Shown piece by piece: positions 24,201 through 34,554 of a stretch of DNA of 64,000 nt. A program made the translations under genes and the position numbers. This stretch comes from Inonotus obliquus (Eukaryota; Basidiomycota; Agaricomycetes; Hymenochaetales; Hymenochaetaceae). How positions within the stretch are numbered: position 1 is the stretch's first letter; the number at the start of each line of letters is the position of its first letter. Under the pieces are notes generated by a model, which was given only the letters and a program-made list of their open reading frames with translations, was not told the origin of the DNA and did no database searches. The stretch lies in assembly GCA_032164295.1 (NCBI GenBank), contig JAJHTX010000001.1, positions 4,030,001-4,094,000 on the forward strand. The letters run 5' to 3'.

Positions 24201-25111
24201 ACAGGAAAGAATGACTTACGCGAAACAGCCACGAACAAAAAGCAGTCCCATTATCAAAGCGCGTTTATCCAACATCGAGAACATGGCGTTCCTCGTCATG
24301 ACTTTTCGGAAGTCCCTGTAAGTCAAACATTCGGTCGATTGATTGCTCGAGCCGGCGGGAGCTACTTACGATGGTGTCGAGTTTTGGAGCAGCAAGTTCA
24401 GAATTGTTTTAGCGGTCAGCGCTGTTTCTGGATGATGTTGCCAGTTGGTGAGGGCGTCGAAATCACTAAGATTCGGGTGGTCACCATGAGGTCGAGATAA
24501 GTATATAATACCAGAATGACTGACCTTTCCGAGATGAGGCCGACTTTTTGGAGCTGTACGCGAACACTACTGCTAGTACCTTCCTCGTGCGATCCCTGTA
24601 CCTCAAAGTGCAGCTATAAAGAAACGGCAGTCTGAATAACCGAGTCAAATTTTATAGTCAAAAAAAGAGGGTGCTCACATCTCTATCCAATCCCAGATCT
24701 TTTGATGTGAAGAGCCCAGCTTTTCCGTCGAATACGACTTGACCAGGCTGAAATATAGTCGGATGGTCTCGGACATAGAGGTTCGTGATAATCTGTCTGC
24801 GACGTGCAACCCCATTGACCTCCTTGTTGCTCGAGACGGACTTTATGGCTGTCGGCGTGAATCGTTTGCCTCAAGTGATTGGTACAGCATAAAAAATAAC
24901 ACTCACTGACTGGTGCAGATTATGGGGAACAGGTCAGACGGAAAATCAAAGTCAGTATCCTTAGCGAAGCTTACTGATGGACATGCTCACCATGGTAGTG
25001 ATGAAAGGCCAGGGTTCTCACAACTGACAGCCGAAAGCAATTGGTAACGGCGACGGTTCGAGTGCCCAGAGTTCCTTCGGCAGGGCGAGCAGCAAGAGTA
25101 AAAACGGTCAT
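21201..25111 (-). CDS. Argonaute protein (small-RNA-guided slicer)
   Basis: The gene codes for a complete Argonaute spread over roughly 20 short exons. N domain: EGTLGTRTVAVTNCF then FHHYH, and FDGKAGLFTSKDLG. PAZ: VGRVRTIRDIVARAGFEEF, YFSRIHGYRLQYPDLPGIRV, IPFELLEVIEGQFYRR. L2: LHVDRGLLTVKGRIL. MID: LVLVILPGGGKSVLYEEIKTLGD. PIWI: INVKMGGVN, MVIGLDVSHPGPGV (first catalytic Asp, near 22370), PPRVEFIP (the Glu finger), LLIYRDGLSDGEL (second Asp, near 22090), then ITSPHVYDFFLQSHAGLIG, RPAHYMVLRDENG, and APVYYAHLACKRANIH (catalytic His, near 21412). It ends in LMYYA, like the usual MYF(M/V) terminus. The D-E-D-H set is complete, so slicing is expected. The start at 25111 is the best ATG before the N domain; an extra upstream exon is possible. 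No Dicer or RNA-dependent RNA polymerase lies in the window. Confidence 0.92.
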
Positions 25112-25669
25112 GGAGTAGGCTCGAGGGTTGACGAGGGCAGTGACAGCAGTGTTCTATCCCGTCTCGAGCAGAGTTCCGCGGTCTTCAATGGCGTCCTGTC
25201 CGCAGCTATAGCGCAGCAAACAAAGGACAATTCACACTGTGAAGAATGTGAAAGGCGGCAAGGATAGACCGAACTATATGGACACCCGATTGGAATTGGA
25301 GGTATCAGACGCGCAAATGACTCTCTGGTGTGTTAAATGAGAATGAGAGGAGCAGACAAGTTCATTTTTTGTTTTCAGCATGATGACCAAATGCAAAACG
25401 CCATCGCGAACAAGTGCGCGTGACATAATTCTACTGTGACACTCGTATCCAAATAATCCAAGGCAGTAATTTCTCACACTTTTATCTCAAATAAAAACTC
25501 ATATTTCAACAAACAATATGTGCATTTAGCATATTCAGCAGATGGGTTCAGACTAGTATGAAGCTCGGTTTCGTCTACATCAGCCTTTCAGATCATTACA
25601 AGAATGTTTAGAGCAAGTCTTCTCATCAACGCATACATCTACGACGAACTTTTTGGTGTGGCGAAAGCC
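25112..25669. other. Intergenic between Argonaute and p23
   Basis: 558 bp between two minus-strand genes. It should hold the Argonaute promoter and p23 terminator. An additional 5' Argonaute exon could be hidden here, since many Argonautes carry a Gly/Arg-rich leader, but none was clear. Confidence 0.45.
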
Positions 25670-26650
25670 TTATGAGCTCCCCGAGGGACCAGCCTTGTTC
25701 TCAGGCTTTTCTGCTTCTTCCAGAGGCGGAGGGCCGTCATCGTCATCGGAGTCAGAGTCCGCAGGGTCGACGCCCTGAGGGCCAGCTCCGCTCTTGTTTG
25801 CGTTGATCTCCGCCATCATCTACAGAAAAGAGCAGGTAGGTCAGCATATACTTCAACTTGGGAATCAGTCGCCCACCTTTTCAAAGTCCATTCCACCAGC
25901 TCCCATGCCTCCCATACCGCCCATGCCTCCCATGCCTCCCATGCCTCCCATACCGCCCATGCCTCCCATGCCTCCCATACCTCCCATACCTCCCATACCT
26001 CCCATACCTCCCATACCTCCCATACCTCCTCCGCCAAAGTCCATATCGTCCATGCCCTCATCAAGAACGGCCCCCGATTCTTCTTGCTCATCCTCGTCAA
26101 CCCATTTGCTGAAGTCAGTCTTAATGAATGGAACCCGCTTATCCTCAGTGAGGCGCGGCCAGAACTCGAGTTTCACTTCCTTCTTGCGCAATACGAGCAC
26201 AAGAGAACGCGTTGATAGGCGTCTTGTCGATTTCTGCGGAAGATCGTTGATGATCAGACCCGGACTCGAATCACAAGAAAAATGTTTGCGTACTTCTGGA
26301 TCAATATCTCCGTAAAGCTTGAGAGTGAATTTGTACTCCTTCTCTTCAGGACTGTAGGACAGGGGTTAACATGTATGCCGAACACGTCACCAATTCCCAA
26401 ACAAACCTTCCCGCTTGTGATTCGAACGAGATCTCTCTTGGTTGAAGGTCAAGCTTTAGCGTCGACTCCTTGATCTCTGGTAGATTCACCGTCAAGAAAA
26501 TAATATTCTACTCGATGGACGCGCCAGTCAACATGAAACAGATCAGTCCTGTGATTCAAGACACGATTATTTACCACAGTAAACACAGACCTTTTCAGCA
26601 TCTGTTTCAGAGCTGCGTTGAGCCCATAAGATTTCTGGATGCGTCGACAT
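25670..26650 (-). CDS. p23/Sba1 Hsp90 co-chaperone
   Basis: p23 binds the ATP-bound Hsp90 dimer. The start at 26650 gives MSTHPEILWAQRSSETD. Then come NIIFLTVNLPEIKESTLKLDL, EEKEYKFTLKLYGDIDPE and the signature WPRLTEDKRVPFIKTDFSKWVDEDEQEE, the CS-domain end that contacts Hsp90. Five introns of 48-77 nt separate six exons. After the CS domain the tail is DMDFGGGG, followed by about 13 MGG repeats (positions 25902-26030) and an acidic end (DPADSDSDDDDGPPP) finishing GPSGSS. Acidic unstructured tails are usual in p23; the long Met-Gly-Gly tract is the fungal version of the Gly/Met-rich linker and here is unusually regular. Confidence 0.93.
25902..26030. repeat. 9 bp minisatellite coding the (Met-Gly-Gly) tract of p23
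   Basis: About 14 tandem copies of a 9 bp unit, on the plus strand CCCATGCCT, CCCATACCT or CCCATACCG. Variants are clustered: the last six copies are identical (CCCATACCT), which suggests recent slippage or unequal exchange at that end. Copy number is likely to vary between strains. Confidence 0.9.
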
Positions 26651-26838
26651 TGAGGCGTTGTTTACGAGAAGTGATGGAAGTCGATGATGAAAGGAAGAGA
26701 ATGTCACAGAAACTCGAACCAGATACGTGACTCAAGAAGAAGCCTCGGGGCATTTCTTAAGGGCCGGTCAGAATCCCACGTGAAATTTTCTGGTATTTTC
26801 CAATTTTCCGTCAGCTCTGAACACCTACCGTGATTTAG

Positions 26839-28312
26839 ATGAAGCGATCGGTGGCTCCGCTCTCTATGCGATGCATGTACCTACTTCCGTCTTGCTACGC
26901 CTGATCCTGACTGAATACACCCTACTTACCCAGCCAAACTGTGATTCGAACACCTTATCGAACGTATCGAGCATCGAAAGACCGAAATCTCGCCTCAGGG
27001 GTAGCGATTGCAAACTACTTTCGAGCAAACGTACCTCGTAGTACTTGGGCTACAAGCGCGATCCTTTCGCTTGCACCATCATCCGACCCGCCGTCTCTTT
27101 CTTTGCTTGTCTCGCTTCTAATAGGTCTTCCTGTAACATTATGGGCATACAAGGTATGTTTCGTCTTTGATATTTACTTGTGTTCACAGATCTTTGGAGT
27201 CTAATATCTCCTCGTATAAGTGCTTGATGATGATACTCTTCCAGCGGAAGATTATCTACATGGGTTGGTCTCTCTAATTTTGTACATCTCGGATGGAACT
27301 CATGAGTTCATCATGATGTAGGTTACATACCACCCGGAACTCGTCAGGAAAAACTTTCGGATGTTCCGAACCTCATAGGCCTTCGAAGAAACTACTCTCT
27401 GGAGGAAGTGCAAGTCCAGTCCTCGGATAAGATCAAATTGTCGGCTCTTGTGATGTGCAAGGAGAGCACAAGAAAGCCTGACTGTGTGCTAGTGTATTTG
27501 CAAGGTTGGCTCTGCTTTCGATGCATCATTCCGAGATTAGTGATTCGTGGCAATACTTAGGGAATGCAGGAAACCCCCTACATCGCATACCTGTCTTCTC
27601 GTCTCTCCTCTCCTCTTCCACGAAGACCAATACAGTAATCTTCTCTGCGGCACCGCGATCCTACTGGACCTCCACGAACCGAACGCCAACTCAAAGGGGA
27701 CTCCTCGTAGACTATACATCCTCATTGCAGTACGCAGTAGATCGCTGGCCCGGAACGCCCATTGTGTTGTATGGTCATTCTCTAGGAGGTTCCATCGCAG
27801 TCTGTCTTCTTGCCTACTTGGACAAAGTTTCTGAGAAGGAAAGACATGAAAGATTGCGGAACGCACTGAGTGGTTTAATCCTCGAAAATCCATTCACATC
27901 GATACCCGACATGGTCCGCACTCTTTACCCTCAGAGCTGGCTACCATATCGCTACCTTGGTTCATTTGCATGGGACAAATGGGACGCCCTCAATACGATC
28001 CACACGTCCTCCGCTCCTCAGTCGCCAATGAACAGGATTCTTACCCAACTTTCGAGAAACATGCTCGTCCTAGTCAGCGCTCACGATGAAGTTGTACCTT
28101 CTTCTATGGGCATCTCGATCTTCAATGCCCGGCCTTCAACTGCGAGGATGGGAGACTTGGGAAAGGAGGAAAACGTTGAGGATCGAGCAAGATTGGTCGA
28201 GATTGATGGTGCTTTGCACGAGAATGCTTGGAGTCGGCTGCAATGGAGGAAGGAGGTAGGACGCTATCTCGATGAGGTAGTACAGTCTAAAACGACATCG
28301 TCGTACAACTAG
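26839..28312 (+). CDS. Alpha/beta hydrolase (BEM46/ABHD12-13-like), intact copy
   Basis: A membrane-anchored serine hydrolase. One hydrophobic helix (SLLVSLLIGLPVTLWAYK) leads into CLMMILFQRKIIYMGYIPPGTR, then the hydrolase core. The oxyanion/HG-type strand is replaced by VLVYLQGNAGNP. The nucleophile elbow is YGHSLGGS, the acid lies in VLVSAHDEVVP, and the histidine is in GALHENAW. Introns are read at about 27155-27220, 27264-27322 and 27505-27559. The exact start is uncertain: a short first exon at 26839 joined to 26934 is in frame, but it is not supported by homology. Everything from codon WAYK onward is secure. It is the first half of a tandemly duplicated two-gene unit; the second copy (31225-32400) has lost the active site. 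Confidence 0.82.
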
Positions 28313-28956
28313 ATGTGGTCGAGCTGTACTGCGCAGTTGACTATTGGGCGTAAAGGATTTCCACACTTCTACTGGAGTCTCGCCGCGGATGCTTCCTTTC
28401 TCCGGACGAACATTTCGGGTATTGTGATTGTGGGAACAACGGACTACGAGAATGCTTGGGATGGCCATCACCTCTATCACGTCCCTATCAGGAGGATTAG
28501 CTTACGGATACTTTCATGCACCTTCTGAGCTGGTACTTCAAGTTCTGTGTTACTGTCTTAAGGATGGGAGAATCTTGTTACCGTTCTTCTCAAAATCAAG
28601 GAATCACACCAAAATGGAATAAACACTGTCTATTCTTTAACTTAACTCTATAGAGATGAAACATAATAGACCTCTTTTGCAAACCAATCGGTGGGAGAAA
28701 ATCAAACGGTGACCCACTATATTTCGCTTACAACTAGACTAGAAACCGCTTATTATCAAACGGTCTTGGCCGCCCCACCGATTGATTGCAAAAGAGGTCT
28801 AATGGGTACATGTATGTATCTACTGCAGCGGGATAGGATACCGGCTCCTTCGCAGCGGACGCGATTACTCAATAAGCGCATCTATCTCGTAAACAGATAT
28901 CCTCATGGGCAACGAAGAAGCTTATGCCCTAGCGCTTCCCTTTACCTTGCTTGCTA
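28313..28956. other. Hydrolase 3' region, convergent with the coiled-coil gene
   Basis: No separate gene is recognised. The stretch is duplicated at 32401-32900 with high identity. The only large difference is a 133 bp insertion (28668-28800) in this copy. It probably holds both terminators. Confidence 0.55.
28668..28800. mobile_element. 133 bp MITE with visible empty site in the duplicate
   Basis: The insert begins AGACCTCTTTTGCAA and ends with its inverse complement. The terminal inverted repeats run about 28 bp with two or three mismatches (AATCGGTGG inner part). The flanks are AAT on both sides (28665-28667 and 28801-28803). The same place in unit B, near 32743-32748, lacks the insert and has a single AAT, so that copy is the empty site. 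A 3 bp duplication would fit a PIF/Harbinger-type element (TAA reading of the same bases) but the family cannot be fixed from one copy. Confidence 0.85.
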
Positions 28957-30012
28957 TCATTGTGGGCCCGTTATCTTAACTTCTGGGACTTTTCCGCGAT
29001 CTCCTTGTCCGCCACTTGGATTGCCGCTTCCTCCTTTGTCATTTTTCTTACTTTCAGCTCTGGCTTCCTCTAACTCCTTTCTCAGTATTTCCAGTTCACT
29101 CGTAGCCGTCCGCACCTCCCGCTCTGCTTCCTCTTTATGAATCTCGTGATGTGTCTTGTCGGATTCGAGGAGCTGCTTATAGAGATCTTCACATGCTTCT
29201 GACAGCGAATTTCCTTCACCTTGAAATTTCTTTAGGTCGGTGACCTTATGACTCTTGCAATCCCACTTAACAGATTCTTAGGCGACTAATCAGATAGGAA
29301 CGACCACTGTCATTACAGCAACTTACTTATGAACACCTTATGTCTGTTTTCTCTGAGTTCACCACTTCGATAATCAGCCACTACTCGGTGAAATGTGAGT
29401 TTTAGTTTAAGATCGGAATACTAGTAGTTCAAGCCATACGCATGTGCAGGCAGTTCTCCCAATCGCCGATTTCAGCTTCACGTTTCTTGATGTGCCAATC
29501 ATGATGCGATACTGCAGCCTTATTGACTTTCAAAATGAGTTCGAGATAGGCTATTTCTAATGTTGCACCAGTCGATTGGAATGTAGTCCATGCTACTGCT
29601 TTATGTTCCTCAATATACTTCACGCCCGATGTGTGCTGAAGGCAATTCCAACCATCGAGTTCTACGTACGAACGTTTAAGCAGTCACATTTCGCTGAGAT
29701 TCGTTGCAAGCATTACCTGCGAATTCAACTGTATATTTTTTTCCATCATCACCGAGACTCGGAAGTACGTTAATTCGAATGGGAGATTCCTTCCACCTGC
29801 GAGTGAGCTCATCCTTAACAAATCTACCCCTGAACTCAGTGTCGCGCACTGTGCATGAGTCAATAAGTTCTTAAATTAATAGCCCTTCCCTCTATCTTTG
29901 TTGTTGACGTACCGTTCTCGAGACGCTTCAGAGGACTCGGCTTCTTTCTCGGCTCAGGTTCAGACCCCTTCACCTTGGGCGGCTTCAGTGAATCTCCGTG
30001 GTTATTGGGCAT
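28957..30012 (-). pseudogene. Coiled-coil protein of unknown function, copy A, apparently frameshifted
   Basis: It aligns exon by exon with the copy at 32901-34049. The start at 30012 (MPNNHGDSLKPPKVKG), DTEFRGRFVKDELTRRW, KYTVEFA, KYIEEHKAVAWTTFQS and LILKVNKAA are all readable. The C-terminal part KWDCKSHKVTDL, then a Glu/Lys-rich coiled coil ending KVPEVKITGPQ, is also open. Between them, after the intron that follows NKAA, this copy lacks one base relative to copy B and carries a six-base insertion containing TAG (near 29425), so the frame breaks twice. Unless splicing differs here, it is a pseudogene. No known domain was recognised. Confidence 0.6.
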
Positions 30013-30212
30013 CGTAGACAGCTAAGTGGAACGATACATGTCTGGAATATTAATGGTGTATATATCTCTTTGCGCCACTGGCGCCTCTACTTTGCTACTT
30101 GGTCCTTGCCACTGTTCAATTCACTTGCAATTTGCCTTGTTTGTCCTGGGGACTACACTAAGGGAAATTTCTCTACCCGCCTGATTGAGAGAGAGTCGCT
30201 GTGTTTGGCATT

Positions 30213-31110
30213 ACTTGCGAAGTTCTAGTGAAGCTTTGGTTTTCTCCGTCTAATACAATTAGTACACCCTGACGACTATGTTCATATACAATCAATCATC
30301 AGGTAGCGAAAAAAATAGGTGAAAGAACAAGAACTCATTTCATCAGACACTTCAATGGATGAGAAAGACGAGGGTAGACAAGATAAACACGCAGACAATC
30401 TACACCAAAAGGCCAAGAATAGAATGCGAATCGATTCTGTGTCGTCTGTTTATGACTCCATGGCAACAGAGTGTAAACGATCTTCCGGTACTAATTACTA
30501 GGGGCGCATCAAGAGAAATAGTGCTGGAACTTTTGACGAATAATGGATAGGGAAGAACATCACTCAAGAAAGGACCACAAAGAAACTTCATCAAGTCGTG
30601 AAAGGATGAAGGACAGTGCAACTAGCGAAGAGTGTGAACGAGGGCGCACTCATACATTGTACCCTCTAGGTGGGCTTGGCCTTGGGAATCGGCCCCAGTG
30701 GAAGACTGAAGAAGTTGGACTCGGGCGAGAACAGATTCGCACCGGCGCAGTATGACGCGATTGCGGCGGTGACAATGCCAAATCCACCGCCAGCCGTGTA
30801 GACATTCTCGTTCGAAACGAGATGGCCGATCATGAGGAACATGAAGGTCAACGTGAGGAAGAAGAAGAGGGAGATGAGCCCGATATTCGAGCGCAACGAC
30901 GCGATCCTAACCAAACAGAATCAATGCAACGATCTATAGATAGCAGCCCGGGAGCATAAGTCATCAGGAATGTGAAGATAAACCAAGCGGCGAGGTAGAA
31001 GCCAGCATCATGTGCGAGTTCTGTAGGGTCTTCATACTACATAGGCGGTAATGATTCCTGAGCCTGAAAGGTAAATGGTAGCCCCGGAGCCAGAAGCTGC
31101 CATTGAAAGC
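30213..31110 (-). pseudogene. 3' fragment of an acetate (GPR1/FUN34/SatP) transporter gene
   Basis: It is an inverted, diverged copy of the last part and downstream flank of the intact gene at 42577-43645 (matching about 43210-44090). The final exon is still open (IASLRSNIGLISLFFFLTLTF to PLGPIPKAKPT, 30680-30914). The preceding exon has a short insertion with stops (TATGTAGTATGAAG, near 31040) and no 5' half exists. It therefore cannot make a transporter. It sits exactly between the two hydrolase/coiled-coil units, so its arrival is tied to that rearrangement. Confidence 0.88.
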
Positions 31111-31224
31111 TGACAAAGAAACATGTTAGTCAGCACATCCATCTACAAGAATGCGACTTGCGCTTGATTGAGACTCGTCACTACGCATGCATCTGATCGG
31201 GGCATACCAAAATCTTGCCCCATC

Positions 31225-32400
31225 GCGAAGTACTTTCGATCAAGCATACCTCGTTGTACCTTGGAAACACAATAGTGATCCATTCGCTTGTACCATAATC
31301 AGACCCGCCGTCTCTTTCCTTGCTTATCCCGCTTCAAATACATAGGTCTAACATTATGGGTATACAAAGCATGTTTCGTCCTGAGACTTGCCCGTGGTCA
31401 TGTCAGATCTAGAGGATCTGATATAGGTACTTGGTGATGGTACTCTACCTGTGGAAGAACATCTACATGGGTTGGTCTCTCTAACTTTGTACATTTCGGA
31501 TGAAACTTACGACTTGGTGCAGGTCACATACCAACCGGAACACGTCAGGAAAGGCCTTCGGATGTTCCGAACCTCACCGGCCTTCGAAGAAACTTCCTCC
31601 TTGAGGAAGTGCAAGTCCAGTCCTCGGATGGTGTCAAATTGTCAGCTCTTGTGATGTGCAAGGAGAGCACAAGAAAACCTGACTTTGTGGTAGAGTGTTT
31701 ACAAGGTTGGCCCTGCTTTCAGCGCCTGGTTTAATGATGTATGGCGACACTTAGGGGATGCAGGAAATCCTCTAGTACATCGAATACTCGTCTTCTCATC
31801 TCCTGTTATCCACCACGAAGACCAATACAGTAATTTTCTCCCTGGCACCGCGAACGCCAACTCAAAGGGGGCTCCTCGTAGACTATATTTCCTCATTGCA
31901 GTACGCAGTAGATGGAACGTCCATTGTGTTCTTTTGGAGGGTCCATCGCCGTCTGTCTTTCTGCCTACTTGGACGAGGCAGACGCATCCGAAGATTCTTG
32001 AAAATCCATTCATATCGATACCCAACATTACTTGCACTCTATGCCCTTAGAGCTATCGCTACCATGGAACAACTGGGACGCCCTCAATACGATCTGTACG
32101 TCCTCCGCTCCGCAGTCGCCAACGTACAGGATTCTTACCCAACTTTCGAGAAGCATTCTCGTCCTAATTAGCGCTCACGATGAAGTCGTACCTCCTTCTA
32201 TGGGCAGTTCCATATTCAATGCTCGACCATCAAATACGAGGATGGGAGACTTGGGAAAGGAGGAAACCATTGAGGATCGAGCAAGATTGGTTGAGATTGG
32301 CGGTGCTTTGGACGAGAATGCTTGGAGTCGTCTGCAATGGAGGGAGGAGCTGGGACACCATTTCGATGAGGTCGTACAGTTCAAAATGACATCGTCATGA
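31225..32400 (+). pseudogene. Alpha/beta hydrolase, decayed copy B
   Basis: This copy of the gene at 26839-28312 keeps recognisable sequence throughout, but the 5' splice site after the WAYK position and the following acceptor region have changed. A deletion of about 20 bp removes the nucleophile elbow GHSLGG, and another removes part of the following helix region. The acid (ISAHDEVVP) remains, and the C-terminal 120 codons (32032-32400) are still open, while the histidine block reads GALDENAW with His replaced by Asp. With nucleophile and base both lost it cannot act as a serine hydrolase. Confidence 0.85.
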
Positions 32401-32900
32401 AAATAACTGTGGTCGGACTTTACTGTGCAGCTGGCCATTGAGCGTAGAGGACATTTCCACACTTCTACTCAAGTCCCGCCGCGGATGCTTCCTTTTTCGG
32501 GACGAACTTTTCGGGTGTTGTGATTGTGGGAACAACGGACTACGAGATAGCTGGGATGGTCATCACCTCTATCACGTCCCTATCAGGAGGATTAGCCTAC
32601 GGATACTTTCATGCATCCTTCGAGTTATTGTCTTAAGGATGGGAGAATCTTGTTGCCGTTCCACTCAAAGTCAAGGAATCGCACATAGTCAAGATGGAAC
32701 AAACACTGTCTATTCTTTTACTTAACTCTATAGAGATGAAACATAATGGGTACATGTATGTATGTACTGCAGCGGGATAGGATACCGGCTCCTTCGCATC
32801 GGACGCGATTACTCAATAAGCGCATCTATCTCGTAAACAGATATCCTCATGGGCAACGAAGAAGCTTATGTCCTGGCGCTTCCCTTTACCTTGCTTGCTA

Positions 32901-34049
32901 TCATTGTGGGCCCGTTATCTTAACTTCTGGGACTTTTCCGCGATACCCTTGTCCGCCTCCTGGATTGCCGCTGCATTTTTTCTTTCTTTCAGCTCTGGCT
33001 TCCTCGAACTTCTTTCTCAGTTCTTTCAGTTCCGCCTCCTGGTCTGCTTCCGTCTTCTGAAGCTCATGATGTGCCGTGTTGCCTTGGACTCCGAGGAGTT
33101 CCTTATAGAGGTGTATCAGTTCACGCTGAGTCACCTGCGCCTCCCGCTCTGCTTCCTCCTTATGAAGCTTGTGATGTTTCTTGTCGCCTTCGAGGAGCAT
33201 CTCGTATAGTTCTCTTTGCAGTTCTGACAATGATTTTCCTGTCCATACGCCCTCTAGGTCCGAGCTGGTGGAGCTATGACTCGGGCACTCCCACCTAAGC
33301 TTATCTTAAGCGACTAGTCAGATAGGAACGACTAGCCATTACAGAAGCTTACGAATCGTCACCTCCCCTTCATTTCTACTGCTACTATATCTAGATGTAC
33401 AATCGGCCACTGCTCGGTGAAATGTGAGATTCAATTCAAGATCGGAATACGTCAAGTCATACGCATGCAGAAGCTGGTTCTCCAATTGAGCACCGCATAT
33501 GTGATATCACTGGCTTCAGGTCTCTTTAAGTGCCAATCGTGATGCGATACTGCAGCCTTATTGACTTTCAGAACGAGCTCGAGATGGGCTATTTCTGAAG
33601 TATCACCAGTCGATCGGAATTCTGTCCATGAGTTTTCATCGTGTTCTTTGACATACTTCTGGTCGTTTCTGTGCCGAGCGCACCCCCAATGACGAAGTCC
33701 TACATACAAACATCTAAGCGGTCACATTTCGCTGATGTTCGTTGCGAGCATTACCTATTAGTTCAACTGTGTATACAAGTTTTCCATTACGACTCTCGGG
33801 TGTTACGGTGACCGTGATAATTGGCATGGGCTCCTCGTTCCCTTTGGGGATAGGCTTAAAAATAAACTCACTGATACACACTGTCCATAAGTTCTTAGAT
33901 TGTTAGTCCTTCCCGCTATCTTTGTTGTTGACGTACGTACCTTTTTCGAGGCGCTCCTGAGGACTCAGCTTCTCTCTCGGATTACTAGCATAATGCTTCC
34001 TTCCAGGTTTCTCGGGCAACTTCAAGTTGAACTCGCGGTATCCGGACAT
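32901..34049 (-). CDS. Coiled-coil protein of unknown function, intact copy B
   Basis: The gene is read as six exons: start at 34049 (MSGYREFNLKLPEKPGRK), EFIFKPIPKGNEEPMPIITV with KLVYTVELI, then GLRHWGCARHRNDQKYVKEH to LVLKVNKAA. An intron of about 70 nt follows, then NQLLHAYDLTYSDLELNLTF to NEGEVTI. A roughly 50 nt intron with an AAG acceptor leads to KLRWECPSH. The long Glu/Lys/Arg-rich C-terminus (about residues 190-300) has heptad-like spacing and ends KVPEVKITGPQ. The N-terminal half looks globular, the C-terminal third coiled coil. No known domain is recognised, and no targeting signal is seen. Convergent with the hydrolase of its unit. Splice sites are by eye, supported by agreement with copy A. 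Confidence 0.6.
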
Positions 34050-34554
34050 CGTAGACAGCTAATTGGAACGATACATGTCTGGAGTGGAGTTTATGTATCT
34101 TTGCGCCACCATCTCTACTTTGCTACTTGGTCCTTGACACTGTGCAGATCACTTGCAATTTGCCTTGTTTGTGAAACCTATCGTGACTATGTCGCGCACT
34201 TGTAACCAGATTTACTGACGCGCGTAATAAATTCATTTACATACACACACTGTGACTATGCTCATTCTTATTTTGTGACAGAGCGTGATAGTTGAAAGTG
34301 ATAAGGATGACAGTAATGGTTTTTTTCAGAACAATATTACTTTGTTGGTTCGGGGAGAGTCTCATTATCAACAAAAAAACTTGAGTTCCTGAGAAAAGCA
34401 TCTATTCGAGATGGAGAAAGGCTGTATTCCTCCTCAGTAATGTACATGTGCAAGTCATGATTTAATTGCGGTTGGATGAGATTCTAGGTCATGACAACGT
34501 ATGATAAGTAGCGTAATGTTTGGTTGTATGCAAGACATGACGAAAGAAAAGGTA
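34050..34554. other. Intergenic
   Basis: No gene seen. A short stretch near 34212-34238 (CTGACGCGCGTAATAAATTC) resembles 44322-44350 beyond the intact acetate transporter (CTGACGCGCGTAATGAACGC), so the two loci may share more flanking sequence than the transporter fragment alone. Confidence 0.45.

Larger units (their letters stand above)
27020..30145. repeat. Tandem duplication, unit A
   Basis: This unit and unit B (31225-34172) share a plus-strand alpha/beta hydrolase, its 3' region and a minus-strand coiled-coil gene in the same order, with long blocks of near identity (for example from 28800 and from 32743). Similarity fades at about 27020 and 30145. The 3' flank of the hydrolase is especially well kept, so the duplication is not ancient. 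Confidence 0.85.
31225..34172. repeat. Tandem duplication, unit B
   Basis: Partner of unit A (27020-30145), in direct orientation and about 1.1 kb downstream of it. The space between the units is filled by the acetate-transporter fragment. Divergence is highest over the hydrolase coding region and lowest over the hydrolase 3' flank and coiled-coil C-terminus. Confidence 0.85.

Noticed and set aside
25794..26315. Plus-strand frame coding a Pro/Met repeat protein
   Set aside because: It is the antisense of the p23 Met-Gly-Gly tract; the sense gene has clear homology and splice sites.
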